NCBI GenBank assembly: GCA_000702845.1 | Contig: JNKK01000017.1 | Location: 1 to 55,595 of the forward strand | DNA from: Lachnospiraceae bacterium FE2018 | GTDB lineage: Bacteria; Bacillota; Clostridia; Lachnospirales; Lachnospiraceae | DNA length: 55,595 nt | Reading direction: 5' to 3' | In this document: one piece after another, positions 26,009 through 35,038 of the stretch | Layout of the letters: the number at the start of each line of letters is the position of its first letter | How positions within the stretch are numbered: the first letter of the stretch is position 1 | Notes under the pieces: model-generated | Told to the model about the DNA's origin: nothing | The model's input: only the letters and a program-made list of their open reading frames with translations | Database searches by the model: none | Program-made: the position numbers and the translations under genes

Positions 26009-27252
26009 ATATAGAAAAGAAAAATGTGAAAGACTTACTCCCGGCTGACTACAATCCCCGTAAGGATCTGCAGCCCGGAGATACAGAATATGAGAAGCTG
26101 AAACGCTCCATCGAGCAGTTTGGCTATGTGGAACCGGTCATCTGGAATAAACAGACCGGTCGCGTGGTCGGTGGCCACCAGCGCCTGAAGGTGCTCATCG
26201 ATTCCGGCATTACCGAGGTCGATGTTGTTGTCGTCGATATGAACACGGAAAAAGAAAAAGCGCTCAACATCGCCCTGAACAAGATCAGCGGCGAATGGGA
26301 TACGGACAAGCTGGCTCTTGTGATTGCAGATCTGCAGGGTGCTGACTTTGATGTCTCCCTCACCGGCTTTGAGCCGGAGGAGCTGGACGACTTATTCCGT
26401 GACGATGTAAAAGACGGAGTCAAGGAGGACGACTTTGATGTTGAGGCTGAGCTTCAAAAGCCGGTCTTCTCAAAAGCTGGCGACCTGTGGATGCTCGGCG
26501 AGCACCGCCTCTTCTGCGGCGACTCCACCAAATCGGAAACCTATGAGCTTTTGATGAACGGAAAGCACGCGCAGCTGGTCGTGACAGACCCTCCGTACAA
26601 CGTGGACTACAAAGGTACTGCTGGAAAGATCAAAAACGACAAGATGGCCGAGGATCAGTTTGAGCAGTTCCTGCTCGCTGCCTACAGCCAGATGTATGAG
26701 AGCATGACGGACGACGCCAGCATCTACGTCTTCCATTCCGACTCCCACGGTCTTGCCTTCCGTAAGGCCTTTGAGGAGGCAGGCTTCTATCTTTCCGGAT
26801 GCTGCATCTGGAAAAAGCAGTCGCTGGTGCTCGGAAGAAGCCCGTACCAGTGGCAGCATGAACCGGTGCTCTTTGGCTGGAAGAAGAAAGGCAAGCACCA
26901 ATGGTACACCGGAAGAAAGGAATCCACGATCTGGGAGTTTGATAAGCCGAAGAAGAACGCGGATCACCCGACCATGAAACCTGTGGCTCTTGTGGCCTAC
27001 CCTATCATGAATTCGACTATGACCGGCTGCCTTGTACTTGATCCATTTGGCGGCTCCGGCAGTACACTCATTGCCTGTGAGCAGACCGGGCGCACCTGTT
27101 ACACGGTTGAGCTTGATGAAAAGTTCTGTGATGTGATCGTAAAACGCTATATCGATCAGGTCGGATCAGCAGAGGGAGTTACCGTCTTAAGGGACGGTCT
27201 CACCTACCGTTTTGACGAGATCGATACAGGTGAAAATTCTCCTGAAAAATAG
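26005..27252 (+). CDS. DNA methyltransferase with N-terminal ParB-like domain
   Basis: 415 aa from ATG 26005. Residues 1-130 are ParB/Srx-like (YNPRKD, VGGHQRLKVL). The methylase has DPPYN (195-199) before DPFGGSGS (346-353), the beta-class order for N4-C or N6-A methylation. It probably modifies phage DNA to escape restriction. The target sequence is unknown. Confidence 0.92.
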   Translation: MNIEKKNVKDLLPADYNPRKDLQPGDTEYEKLKRSIEQFGYVEPVIWNKQTGRVVGGHQRLKVLIDSGITEVDVVVVDMNTEKEKALNIALNKISGEWDTDKLALVIADLQGADFDVSLTGFEPEELDDLFRDDVKDGVKEDDFDVEAELQKPVFSKAGDLWMLGEHRLFCGDSTKSETYELLMNGKHAQLVVTDPPYNVDYKGTAGKIKNDKMAEDQFEQFLLAAYSQMYESMTDDASIYVFHSDSHGLAFRKAFEEAGFYLSGCCIWKKQSLVLGRSPYQWQHEPVLFGWKKKGKHQWYTGRKESTIWEFDKPKKNADHPTMKPVALVAYPIMNSTMTGCLVLDPFGGSGSTLIACEQTGRTCYTVELDEKFCDVIVKRYIDQVGSAEGVTVLRDGLTYRFDEIDTGENSPEK

Positions 27253-27267
27253 CACAGATATATCGAT

Positions 27268-27319
27268 AAATGACTTGCTATTACTGGCTTTTAGAGTGAT
27301 ATATGTACTACCGAAAAAG
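27268..27319 (+). promoter_or_regulatory. Repeated cassette promoter, copy A
   Basis: AAATGACTTGCTATTA, then TTTAGAGTGATATATGTAC. TTGCTA is a likely -35 and the TATA-rich word 17-19 bp later a -10. Near-identical copies lie at 28473 and 29325, each before a small gene. Confidence 0.65.
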
Positions 27320-27347
27320 CACAGCAAAGCAAAGGAGGATTCAAAAA

Positions 27348-28010
27348 ATGATCGTACATTACAGAGTAAACGGAAAAGAAAGAAAAAGACTGGCCGAGGT
27401 CATCGCCAAGGAAATCGGAGTCGATGCCATTTATCAGGGTGCACCGACCTTCTCCTACCAGATGGACTACTTCACGGTCGACCGCGAAGGCGCTCTGGTC
27501 TTCGACGACGAGAACTACAGCGACGAGGTCGATAGAGTTTTCAACGCCATCGCCGACGCAGGCTTCACCTCGGATGAGGGCGAGGAATACGAAGGCACCG
27601 GGCTTGCGATCCAGATGCCGATGATGACCGGCGATGAGATTTCCAGACTGGAAGCCCTGATCGAGTCCAAGGAAAGCCTGATCAAGAAAGCCATCGGCGC
27701 GGACAGCCTCGCAGTTGGCGAGAAGGACGGCAAGCTCGACTTCCCTTGGTTCAAGGCCGACGCGGAGCCGGACGAGATCATCGCCTACACCCACTTCGTT
27801 ACAGCCCTCTGCCGGACAGCGAAGGAAGCCACACGCATCACCGGAAAAGACAAGCCGGTCGAGAATGAGAAGTACGCCTTCCGCTGCTTCCTCCTCCGGA
27901 TCGGATTCATCGGTGATGAATACAAGGTCAGCCGCAAACTCCTGCTCAAGAACTTCTCCGGAAGCTCCGCATGGAAAAGCGGCGCACCGGCAAAGGAGGT
28001 GCAGGCATGA
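27348..28010 (+). CDS. Virulence-related-type phage protein (function unknown)
   Basis: 220 aa from ATG 27348 (AAAGGAGGATTCAAAAA). The start MIVHYRVNGKERKRL and GAPTFSYQMDYFTVDREG match a family often named virulence-related protein in Clostridia phages; no activity is established. It is soluble and acidic. It is first in an accessory cassette between methyltransferase and large terminase, with its own promoter. Confidence 0.8.
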   Translation: MIVHYRVNGKERKRLAEVIAKEIGVDAIYQGAPTFSYQMDYFTVDREGALVFDDENYSDEVDRVFNAIADAGFTSDEGEEYEGTGLAIQMPMMTGDEISRLEALIESKESLIKKAIGADSLAVGEKDGKLDFPWFKADAEPDEIIAYTHFVTALCRTAKEATRITGKDKPVENEKYAFRCFLLRIGFIGDEYKVSRKLLLKNFSGSSAWKSGAPAKEVQA

Positions 28011-28240
28011 GGATGATCAGACCAGAACAGCTGAGGCACCTACGTGAGACCTACCCTGCCGGTACACGCGTCGAGCTCATCCAGATGGATGATGTTCAGG
28101 CACCGCCTGCCGGTACCTGCGGCACGGTAACCGGGATTGATGATACCGGAAGCCTGATGGTGCGCTGGGATAACGGCTCCGGCCTAAATGTGATCTTCGG
28201 AGTTGATGTCGTCAGGAAGGTGGTGGACGCGAATGACTAA
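28007..28240 (+). CDS. DUF4314 protein
   Basis: 77 aa, ATG overlapping the previous stop (ATGA). A small beta-barrel-like SH3-type pattern: GTRVELIQMDDVQAPPAGTCGTV, DDTGSLMVRWDNGSGLNVI. It is typical of DUF4314, which is widespread in Firmicutes phages. Role unknown. Confidence 0.85.
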   Translation: MRMIRPEQLRHLRETYPAGTRVELIQMDDVQAPPAGTCGTVTGIDDTGSLMVRWDNGSGLNVIFGVDVVRKVVDAND

Positions 28241-28409
28241 TCTGATCCGCGAGCAGATCCTCGCCGTCCGGGATACCGGCCTTACCAACATGTTTGATAT
28301 CCCGGCAGTCCAGAGGATCGCCTTTGACCTCGGTTACTACGAGCTGGTTGACTGGCTCACAGACCACCGGAAAGAGTATGTAAATTTCATCATGACGGGT
28401 GAGAAATAA
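28233..28409 (+). CDS. DUF5049-like small phage protein
   Basis: 58 aa, ATG 28233, overlapping the DUF4314 stop by 8 bp. All-helical (IREQILAVRDTGLTNMFD, VQRIAFDLGYYELVDWL). Regularly found directly after DUF4314. Function unknown. Confidence 0.8.
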   Translation: MTNLIREQILAVRDTGLTNMFDIPAVQRIAFDLGYYELVDWLTDHRKEYVNFIMTGEK

Positions 28410-28423
28410 GCCCTCCGCCAAGG

Positions 28424-28441
28424 GAGCCAGCAGGCTCTTTT
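28424..28441 (+). terminator. Small intrinsic terminator
   Basis: GAGCC-AGCA-GGCTC followed by TTTT, ending the DUF4314/DUF5049 transcript just before the next cassette promoter. Confidence 0.65.
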
Positions 28442-28472
28442 GGTCGTTAAAAAAGATGTGAAAAAATAGCAG

Positions 28473-28522
28473 AAATGACTTGCTATATCCTCCGAGTAGA
28501 GCGAATATACACATACCAAAAG
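28473..28522 (+). promoter_or_regulatory. Repeated cassette promoter, copy B
   Basis: AAATGACTTGCTATATCC, then CCGAGTAGAGCGAATATACA and CATACCAAAAG. It shares the TGACTTGCTAT and CATACCAAAAG words with copy C. Confidence 0.65.
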
Positions 28523-28540
28523 ACAAGGAGGAAAACGAAA

Positions 28541-28816
28541 ATGACAATCAACGAAGGAACCAGAAAATACAGACTGCCAAACCCGACCACCCCGGAAGAC
28601 CTCGAATGCCGCTGGAGCAAGCTCCTGAACTTCGGAGACAAGGTGATCATCGCCGGATACTACTACAACGGCAAAGGCCAGCCTTCCTACTTCGGAGCGA
28701 CCTACGAATTCCTCACAGACGACACCACCTGCGAAGGAACGATCGGCCTAAGAGCAGTCAGCGAGGTTGAGTTTGAAGACGACGGGCACGCGATGGCATG
28801 GGCGATGCAGCAGTAA
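28541..28816 (+). CDS. Small accessory phage protein
   Basis: 91 aa from ATG 28541 (AAGGAGGAAAACGAAA). Beta-rich (DKVIIAGYYYNGKGQPSYFGATYEF), acidic end. Family not recognised. It has its own repeated-type promoter and is followed closely by the next gene. Its location suits a host-takeover or anti-defence gene, but that is inference. Confidence 0.7.
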   Translation: MTINEGTRKYRLPNPTTPEDLECRWSKLLNFGDKVIIAGYYYNGKGQPSYFGATYEFLTDDTTCEGTIGLRAVSEVEFEDDGHAMAWAMQQ

Positions 28817-28829
28817 GGAGGCAAAAATC

Positions 28830-29303
28830 ATGATGAAGACAAACAACGCATACTTTGAAAACCTGAGACAGATCGCAGAAAAATGGGAACAGGAAAAGGC
28901 CGAGCGCAAAGAGCGCAAAGCCCAGATCCTCGATACCTACGGATGGGACTCGGAGGAGCTCAAGGCTTGGCACGAAGAGGATCAGGCAGCCACCTACCCG
29001 ATTCCGCAGGGAACCTGTAAAGCCTACCGCGCATTTCTGGGCACGCTGGAACATGGCGAGGATGAGATCGAAATGAACGACTTCCTCTGGGATCGCGAGA
29101 TTGATGATTTTGTGGAAGCCCTCCGGAAGGCCGGATTCGATAGTTTCATCTACACCAACCAGAGCACAGCGGTGATGGAAAACCTCCACGGCTTTGCCAA
29201 AGCAGGCTGCATCATGACAGGCCTGACAACGATCACAAGGCGCGAGCGCCGCTTTGGAGAATACAGGGATGAGGAGATCCTCGGCATCCATTTCACCCTG
29301 TAA
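28830..29303 (+). CDS. Accessory phage protein, acidic
   Basis: 157 aa from ATG 28830. An N-terminal helix rich in charge (ENLRQIAEKWEQEKAERKERK), then an alpha/beta part (FVEALRKAGFDSFIYTNQSTAVMENLHGFAKAG) common to a family seen in Clostridia phages and mobile elements. Function unknown. Confidence 0.75.
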   Translation: MMKTNNAYFENLRQIAEKWEQEKAERKERKAQILDTYGWDSEELKAWHEEDQAATYPIPQGTCKAYRAFLGTLEHGEDEIEMNDFLWDREIDDFVEALRKAGFDSFIYTNQSTAVMENLHGFAKAGCIMTGLTTITRRERRFGEYRDEEILGIHFTL

Positions 29304-29324
29304 AAAACTTTGAAAATGTAGAAA

Positions 29325-29375
29325 ATATGACTTGCTATTATCTCCGTTTAGAGTGATATATGTACATACCAAAAG
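29325..29375 (+). promoter_or_regulatory. Repeated cassette promoter, copy C
   Basis: TATGACTTGCTATTATCTCC, then GTTTAGAGTGATATATGTAC and CATACCAAAAG. With copies A and B it defines a phage-wide promoter type. Confidence 0.65.
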
Positions 29376-29403
29376 AGAACCACACAAAACGGAGGTAAAC
29401 AAA

Positions 29404-29727
29404 ATGAGAAACGCATACGAACTGAGAAACCACTTTTTCCTTGAAGACTACAACACAGCGATCACCAGAGAAGACTTCGAGACCTTCTTCACCAAGACAA
29501 AGGAAAAGGTCACCTTCACCTTTAACGGCTGGGACGGCAAGAGCTACGACGGCGAGAGCCGCACAGCAACGGTCTACCGCACCACCATCGAGGGATTCGA
29601 AGAGGTCAGACTGATCAAGGTTGGCAAAGGCCTCCACTACATCGAAGAGGACACCAAGGTGCTGGAGAAGGCCACCGGAGAATACCACAAAAGAGCAAGC
29701 TGGCTGGTAGACGTCAGGAGGAAGTAA
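29404..29727 (+). CDS. Small accessory phage protein
   Basis: 107 aa from ATG 29404 (CGGAGGTAAACAAA). Mostly beta (EKVTFTFNGWDGKSYDGESRT, TTIEGFEEVRLIKVGKGLHYI). Family not recognised. Last member of the accessory cassette, with its own promoter. Confidence 0.7.
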   Translation: MRNAYELRNHFFLEDYNTAITREDFETFFTKTKEKVTFTFNGWDGKSYDGESRTATVYRTTIEGFEEVRLIKVGKGLHYIEEDTKVLEKATGEYHKRASWLVDVRRK

Positions 29728-29756
29728 GAACGAGGCAAACTAAACACGCCAGAGAG

Positions 29757-29812
29757 CAGCCCGGATGGGGCTGTATCTCGTACAGGGAAGTCGCACATGG
29801 CGGCTATTTTTT
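29757..29812 (+). terminator. Two hairpins before large terminase
   Basis: CAGCCC-GGATG-GGGCTG-type stem (29757-29773) and AGTCGC/GCGGCT (29789-29805) followed by ATTTTTT. The second is a likely terminator of the accessory cassette. Confidence 0.55.
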
Positions 29813-29836
29813 ATGCCCTTTTGGAGGTGATGACCT

Positions 29837-31438
29837 ATCAGAAAACTTGAAAATTATACACCGACGCACTTCATGGCTGAGGATTCCTACTATGACGAGT
29901 ACGCCGCTGACTTTGCTGTTGCCTTTATCGAGAGCCTTCAGCACACCAAGGGTGAATGGTATAAGAAGCCCTTTGAACTGATCGACTGGCAGGAGCAGAT
30001 CGTGCGAGACGTATTCGGAACACTGAAGCCAAACGGCTACCGGCAGTTTACGACGGCCTATGTGGAGATCCCGAAGAAGATGGGCAAGTCCGAGCTTGCT
30101 GCCGCCATCGCGCTGTATCTTACCTGCGCGGACGGCGAACAGCGAGCCGAGGTCTATGGCTGTGCTGCCGATGTCAATCAGGCCAAGATCGTATTTGATG
30201 TAGCTGTGGATATGGTGATGCTCTGCCCGGCTCTCGAACGGCACGTTACCATAAACAAGTCCACACGTACCATCGTATATAATCCGACCAACAGCAAATA
30301 CAAAGTCCTGTCGGCGGATGTGGCCAACAAGCACGGTTTCAATACCCACGGAGTGATCTTCGATGAGCTCCATACACAACCGAACAGGAAGCTATATGAT
30401 GTCATGACCAAAGGCAGCGGCGATGCGAGAAAGCAGCCGCTTTTCTTTTTGATCACAACTGCCGGTGACAACACCAACTCCATCTGCTGGGAGGTGCACC
30501 AGAAAGCGCTGGATATCCTTGAAGGCCGCAAGATTGACAAGACCTTCTATCCGGTGATCTACGGCGCTTCCGAGGATGAAGACTGGACTGATCCCAAGGT
30601 CTGGGAAAAAGCGAATCCATCTCTGGGCATTACGGTGGATATCGAGAAGGTACAGGAAGCCTGCGACTCTGCCAAGCAGAATCCCGGCGAAGAAAACGCC
30701 TTCCGGCAGCTCCGCCTTAATCAATGGGTGAAGCAGTCTGTCCGCTGGATGCCAATGGACAAGTGGGATAAATGTGCCTTCCCGGTTGATGAGAAGATGC
30801 TGGAAGGCCGGGTCTGCTATGGCGGCCTTGACCTCTCCTCCACTACGGACATCACGGCCTTCGTGCTGGTCTTCCCTCCGGAGGACGAGGACGATAAGTT
30901 TGCCGTGCTCCCATACTTCTGGGTGCCGGAGGATACGCTGGATATCCGTGTGCGGCGAGACCACGTCCCTTATGACCTGTGGGAGAAGCAGGGCTATCTC
31001 TTCACGACGGACGGCAACGTCGTCCACTACGGCTTCATCGAGCAGTTCATCGAACACCTCGGTGAGCGCTTCAATATCCGGGAGATCGCGTTTGACCGCT
31101 GGGGAGCTGTCCAGATGGTACAGAATCTCGAAGGCATGGGCTTCACAGTCGTGCCGTTCGGTCAGGGCTTTAAGGATATGAGCCCACCTACCAAGGAGCT
31201 CATGAAGCTGACGCTGGAGCAGAAAATCGCGCACGGCGGCCACCCGGTGCTCCGCTGGATGATGGATAACATCTTCATCCGCACCGACCCGGCTGGCAAC
31301 ATCAAAGCAGATAAGGAAAAATCCACAGAAAAGATCGACGGTGCCATCGCCACCATCATGGCGCTGGATCGTGCGATCCGCTGTGGTAACGATACGGGTG
31401 CATCGGTCTATGACAGCCGAGGCATCCTTTTCATTTGA
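29837..31438 (+). CDS. terL: Terminase large subunit
   Basis: 533 aa if translation starts at ATC 29837. The family N-terminus (RKLENYTPT) is in frame upstream of the first ATG (29873), and GGAGGTGATGACCT is spaced for 29837, not for 29873. ATPase: PKKMGKSE Walker A and VIFDELH Walker B. Nuclease: GGLDLSSTTD, FDRWG and KIDGAIATIMALDRA. It packages DNA at the cos region with the small subunit. Confidence 0.93.
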   Translation: MRKLENYTPTHFMAEDSYYDEYAADFAVAFIESLQHTKGEWYKKPFELIDWQEQIVRDVFGTLKPNGYRQFTTAYVEIPKKMGKSELAAAIALYLTCADGEQRAEVYGCAADVNQAKIVFDVAVDMVMLCPALERHVTINKSTRTIVYNPTNSKYKVLSADVANKHGFNTHGVIFDELHTQPNRKLYDVMTKGSGDARKQPLFFLITTAGDNTNSICWEVHQKALDILEGRKIDKTFYPVIYGASEDEDWTDPKVWEKANPSLGITVDIEKVQEACDSAKQNPGEENAFRQLRLNQWVKQSVRWMPMDKWDKCAFPVDEKMLEGRVCYGGLDLSSTTDITAFVLVFPPEDEDDKFAVLPYFWVPEDTLDIRVRRDHVPYDLWEKQGYLFTTDGNVVHYGFIEQFIEHLGERFNIREIAFDRWGAVQMVQNLEGMGFTVVPFGQGFKDMSPPTKELMKLTLEQKIAHGGHPVLRWMMDNIFIRTDPAGNIKADKEKSTEKIDGAIATIMALDRAIRCGNDTGASVYDSRGILFI

Positions 31439-31449
31439 GGAGGTATCAG

Positions 31450-32814
31450 ATGAGTTTTTTATCAAGCATTTTCAGATCAAGGGATAAGCCAACGGACTCC
31501 ACCTCCGGCAGCGCCTACCGCTTCTTCCTTGGCGGCACCACCTCCGGGAAGACGGTCACGGAACGCTCTGCCATGCAGATGACAGCAGTCTACTCCTGTG
31601 TCCGCATCCTGTCAGAGGCAATCGCCGGTCTGCCGCTTCATCTGTACAAGTACAACGAGAAAGGCGGCAAGGAAAAAGCGCTGGATCATCCACTGTATTT
31701 CCTGCTCCATGATGAGCCAAATCCGGAAATGACATCCTTCATCTTCCGGGAAACACTCATGACGCATCTGCTCCTCTGGGGCAATGCCTATGCGCAGGTG
31801 ATCCGGAATGGTCGCGGTGAGGTCGTCGGTCTATACCCTCTCATGCCAAACCGAATGACGGTCGACCGGGACGAGCACGGGAAGCTCTATTACAGCTATC
31901 AGGTATCAAACGAGGATGCTCCGACCATGAAGACAGGAACTGTGATCCTGCAGCCAAGCGATGTGCTCCACATACCCGGTCTTGGGTTTGACGGGCTCGT
32001 GGGCTATTCTCCGATTGCTATGGCCAAGAATGCTATCGGCCTTGCCATCGCAACTGAGGAGTATGGCGCTAAGTTCTTCTCAAACGGTGCGACTCCGGGA
32101 GGCCTATTGGAGTATCCGGGTACGGTGAAAGACCCCGACCGGGTGCGTGAGAGCTGGAACAAGGGCTTCTCCGGAAGCCAGAACGCCGGGAAGGTAGCGA
32201 TTTTGGAAGAAGGCATGAAATACACGCCGATCTCCATCGCACCGGAGCAGGCGCAATTTTTGGAAACACGGAAATTTCAGATCAATGAAATCGCTCGGAT
32301 TTTCCGGATACCCCCTCACATGATCGGGGATCTGGAGAAGTCGAGCTTTTCTAATATTGAGCAGCAAAGTCTGGAGTTTGTGAAATACACCCTCGACCCG
32401 TGGGTGGCCAGATGGGAGCAGGCAATTATCCGCTCCCTCCTCTCTCCGGATGAGAAGGCTCACTACTTTGTCAAGTTCAATGTCGACGGCCTCCTTCGCG
32501 GTGATTACCAGAGCCGCATGAACGGCTACGCTACCGCAAGGCAGAACGGCTGGATGAGCGCCAACGACATCAGAGAGCTTGAGAACCTTGACCGCATCCC
32601 TGCCGAGCTCGGTGGTGATCTATATCTCATCAACGGAAACATGACCAAGCTCGAAGATGCGGGTATTTTTGCGGCCTCGTCTGCCGCTGGAAAGGAGGAA
32701 GAATCCAATGAAGACGAAGAAGTTCTGGAACTGGAAAAACAGAACGGCAGTGAATCAGGAAACGCAGGAACCGGTGACCGAAAGGACGCTGTTCCTGAAT
32801 GGCACCATCGCTGA
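31450..32814 (+). CDS. HK97 family portal protein
   Basis: 454 aa from ATG 31450 (GAGGAGGTATCAG). Typical words: AVYSCVRILSEAIAGLPLHLY, LLWGNAYAQVIRN, GYSPIAMAKNAIGLA, and FRIPPHMIGDLEKSSFSNIEQQSLEF. Forms the head entry ring. Its last 107 bp overlap the protease gene in another frame. Confidence 0.95.
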   Translation: MSFLSSIFRSRDKPTDSTSGSAYRFFLGGTTSGKTVTERSAMQMTAVYSCVRILSEAIAGLPLHLYKYNEKGGKEKALDHPLYFLLHDEPNPEMTSFIFRETLMTHLLLWGNAYAQVIRNGRGEVVGLYPLMPNRMTVDRDEHGKLYYSYQVSNEDAPTMKTGTVILQPSDVLHIPGLGFDGLVGYSPIAMAKNAIGLAIATEEYGAKFFSNGATPGGLLEYPGTVKDPDRVRESWNKGFSGSQNAGKVAILEEGMKYTPISIAPEQAQFLETRKFQINEIARIFRIPPHMIGDLEKSSFSNIEQQSLEFVKYTLDPWVARWEQAIIRSLLSPDEKAHYFVKFNVDGLLRGDYQSRMNGYATARQNGWMSANDIRELENLDRIPAELGGDLYLINGNMTKLEDAGIFAASSAAGKEEESNEDEEVLELEKQNGSESGNAGTGDRKDAVPEWHHR

Positions 32815-33475
32815 AGAAAGCTGGTTTGACGATGATGTCACACCGGAGCTTTTCAGGGAGGAATTAAACTCCGGCAGTGGTGACATCACGGTCTGGATCA
32901 ACTCTCCGGGCGGCGACTGCGTGGCCGCAGCACAGATCTACAACATGCTGATGGATTACAAAGGCGGCGTCACTGTGAAGATCGACGGCATTGCAGCCTC
33001 TGCTGCCTCCGTCATTGCGATGGCAGGCACTAAGGTGCTCATGTCCCCGGTCTCCATGATGATGATCCACAACCCGGCGACCATTGCCTTCGGTGACCAC
33101 ACCGAAATGGAAAAAGCAATGGCCATGCTGGATGAGGTCAAAGAGTCCATCATCAACAGCTACGAGATCAAGACCGGCCTGTCCCGTGCTAAGCTCTCAC
33201 ACCTTATGGATGCGGAAACTTGGATGGACGCCAATAAAGCTGTGGAGCTTGGGTTTGCGGACGACATCTTAAGACGTGCTGAGGATGCGCCGGAAGATAC
33301 GGCCAGCCCTGCTGAAGCGCTGCTGTTCTCACGGAAGGCGGTCAACGCTGCCCTCGTGAACAAGCTGGAAGCCAAATATCACATACCGAAAAGGGAGCCG
33401 GAAGCTCCTGAAGAACCCGGTCGCTCAGTCGACGATATCCTGCAGCGACTCGACACTATCTCAAAATTCATGTAA
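32708..33475 (+). CDS. ClpP-type prohead protease
   Basis: 255 aa from ATG 32708 with GGAAGAATCCA upstream. Clp fold: NSPGGD, then KIDGIAASAASVIAMAG with the nucleophile Ser, and the His in MMMIHNPATIAFGD. It matures the capsid. The overlap with the portal end is long but both reading frames fit their families. Confidence 0.92.
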   Translation: MKTKKFWNWKNRTAVNQETQEPVTERTLFLNGTIAEESWFDDDVTPELFREELNSGSGDITVWINSPGGDCVAAAQIYNMLMDYKGGVTVKIDGIAASAASVIAMAGTKVLMSPVSMMMIHNPATIAFGDHTEMEKAMAMLDEVKESIINSYEIKTGLSRAKLSHLMDAETWMDANKAVELGFADDILRRAEDAPEDTASPAEALLFSRKAVNAALVNKLEAKYHIPKREPEAPEEPGRSVDDILQRLDTISKFM

Positions 33476-33493
33476 TGAAGGAGGATTTTTACC

Positions 33494-34699
33494 ATGACTA
33501 TTTTAGAACTGATGCAGAAAAGAAATCAGGCACTGGCGGCGGCTCGCGATTTTGCTGAGTCCCACAGAACAGACAAGGGAACCCTCTCCGACGAGGATTC
33601 CGCAACCTACGACAAGATGGAGAAGGAAATCATGGACATGAGCCGCGAAATCTCCAGAATGCAGAGACAGGAAGCAATGGAGCATGAGCTCTCCCAGCCG
33701 GTCAACTCCCCGATCACGGGCAGACCGTACCAGCCTGCCAATGAACCGGAAAAGAAAACCGGTCGTGCCTCCGATGAGTACAGGAAAGGCATGCTGCAGG
33801 CTCTGCGCACCAACTTCCGTCAGATCAGCAATGTTCTGCAGGAAGGTATCGACGAGAATGGCGGCTACCTCGTACCGGAGGAATACGACCACAGGCTCAT
33901 CGATGTCCTGAATGAAGAGAACATCATGAGAAAGCTGGGTACCACGATTACAACCAGTGGCCAGCACAAAATCAATATCGCAGCAACAAAGCCTGCTGCG
34001 GCATGGATCGAGGAAGGTGAAGCACTGACTTTCGGTGATGCGACCTTCGACCAGATCATGCTGGATGCCTACAAGCTCCACGTAGCGATCAAGGTCACTG
34101 AGGAGCTGCTCTACGACAATGCCTTCCAGCTGGAGAACTACATCATCAACCAGTTCGGCATCGCTCTGGCCAACGCCGAAGAGGATGCCTTCCTGAACGG
34201 TGATGGCTCCGGCAAGCCTCTGGGCATCTTTGCCGAAAACGGCGGTGCGCAGGCAACTACGGTCACCGCAAAAACAACCGTCGAGTCCGATGACATCATC
34301 AATCTGGTGTATGCCCTGAAGCGTCCGTATCGCAAGAACGCGAAGTTCATCCTGAACGATCAGACCATCGCATCCATCAGAAAGCTCAAGGACGAGAACG
34401 GCCAGTACATGTGGCAGCCTGCCCTTGTCGCCGGTGAGCCGGATAGACTCCTCGGCTATGAGTGCCTGACTTCCCCGTTTGCACCTGTTGCAGCAGCTGG
34501 TAAGCCGTTCATCGCATTTGGCGACTTCAAGTACTACAACATCGGCGACCGTGGTACCAGAAGTTTTCAGGAGCTCAAGGAGCTCTTTGCCGGAAACGGA
34601 ATGATCGGATATGTCGCAAAGGAAAGAGTCGACGGCAAGCTGATCCTTCCGGAGGCCGTGCAGCTCCTGAAGCTGAAGGGTACTTCTTCTGGCAACTGA
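33494..34699 (+). CDS. HK97-type major capsid protein
   Basis: 401 aa. The first 105 residues are a charged coiled-coil delta domain that the protease should remove. The mature part starts near residues 100-120, with VLQEGIDENGGYLVPEEYDHRLI, IKVTEELLYDNAFQLENYI and GDFKYYNIGDRG. A hairpin with T-run (34709-34740) follows and could set the level of downstream genes. Confidence 0.95.
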   Translation: MTILELMQKRNQALAAARDFAESHRTDKGTLSDEDSATYDKMEKEIMDMSREISRMQRQEAMEHELSQPVNSPITGRPYQPANEPEKKTGRASDEYRKGMLQALRTNFRQISNVLQEGIDENGGYLVPEEYDHRLIDVLNEENIMRKLGTTITTSGQHKINIAATKPAAAWIEEGEALTFGDATFDQIMLDAYKLHVAIKVTEELLYDNAFQLENYIINQFGIALANAEEDAFLNGDGSGKPLGIFAENGGAQATTVTAKTTVESDDIINLVYALKRPYRKNAKFILNDQTIASIRKLKDENGQYMWQPALVAGEPDRLLGYECLTSPFAPVAAAGKPFIAFGDFKYYNIGDRGTRSFQELKELFAGNGMIGYVAKERVDGKLILPEAVQLLKLKGTSSGN

Positions 34700-34708
34700 T
34701 CATAACAT

Positions 34709-34741
34709 GGGCGGTGCTGCACTTCGCGGCATCGCCCTTTC
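34709..34741 (+). terminator. Hairpin after capsid gene
   Basis: GGGCGGTGC (34709-34717) pairs with GCATCGCCC (34729-34737) with one G-U pair; TTTT follows. Probably a partial terminator giving high capsid output. Confidence 0.6.
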
Positions 34742-34759
34742 AGAAATGAGGTGAAACGT

Positions 34760-35038
34760 ATGCTGGTAACACTTGCAGAGGCAAAGGAATATCTCCGGGT
34801 GGATCATGATGACGAGAATACCCTGATCGAGCACCTGATCACTACAGCGCAGAAGCTATGCATGGACATCGTGCGGATTAACGACGAGGAGGTCTTTGAG
34901 AGCGACTTTCGGGAAGCCCGGATCGCCATCCTCTACTCCATCGGGTACCTGTATGAACACCGGGAGGAAGCCGACCACCACCAGCTTACCATGACGCTTC
35001 GCTCACTTCTGTTCGGTATGCGGAAGGAGGCCTTCTGA
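34760..35038 (+). CDS. Head-tail connector (gp6-like)
   Basis: 92 aa, ATG 34760. Matches the phage gp6/YqbG-type pattern (TLAEAKEYLRVDHDDENTLIEHLITTAQKL). It would sit below the portal. Confidence 0.88.
   Translation: MLVTLAEAKEYLRVDHDDENTLIEHLITTAQKLCMDIVRINDEEVFESDFREARIAILYSIGYLYEHREEADHHQLTMTLRSLLFGMRKEAF

Noticed and set aside
30392-31465. 357-aa minus-strand frame opposite the large terminase
   Set aside because: Mirror of a strongly conserved gene; product looks like low-complexity shadow sequence.
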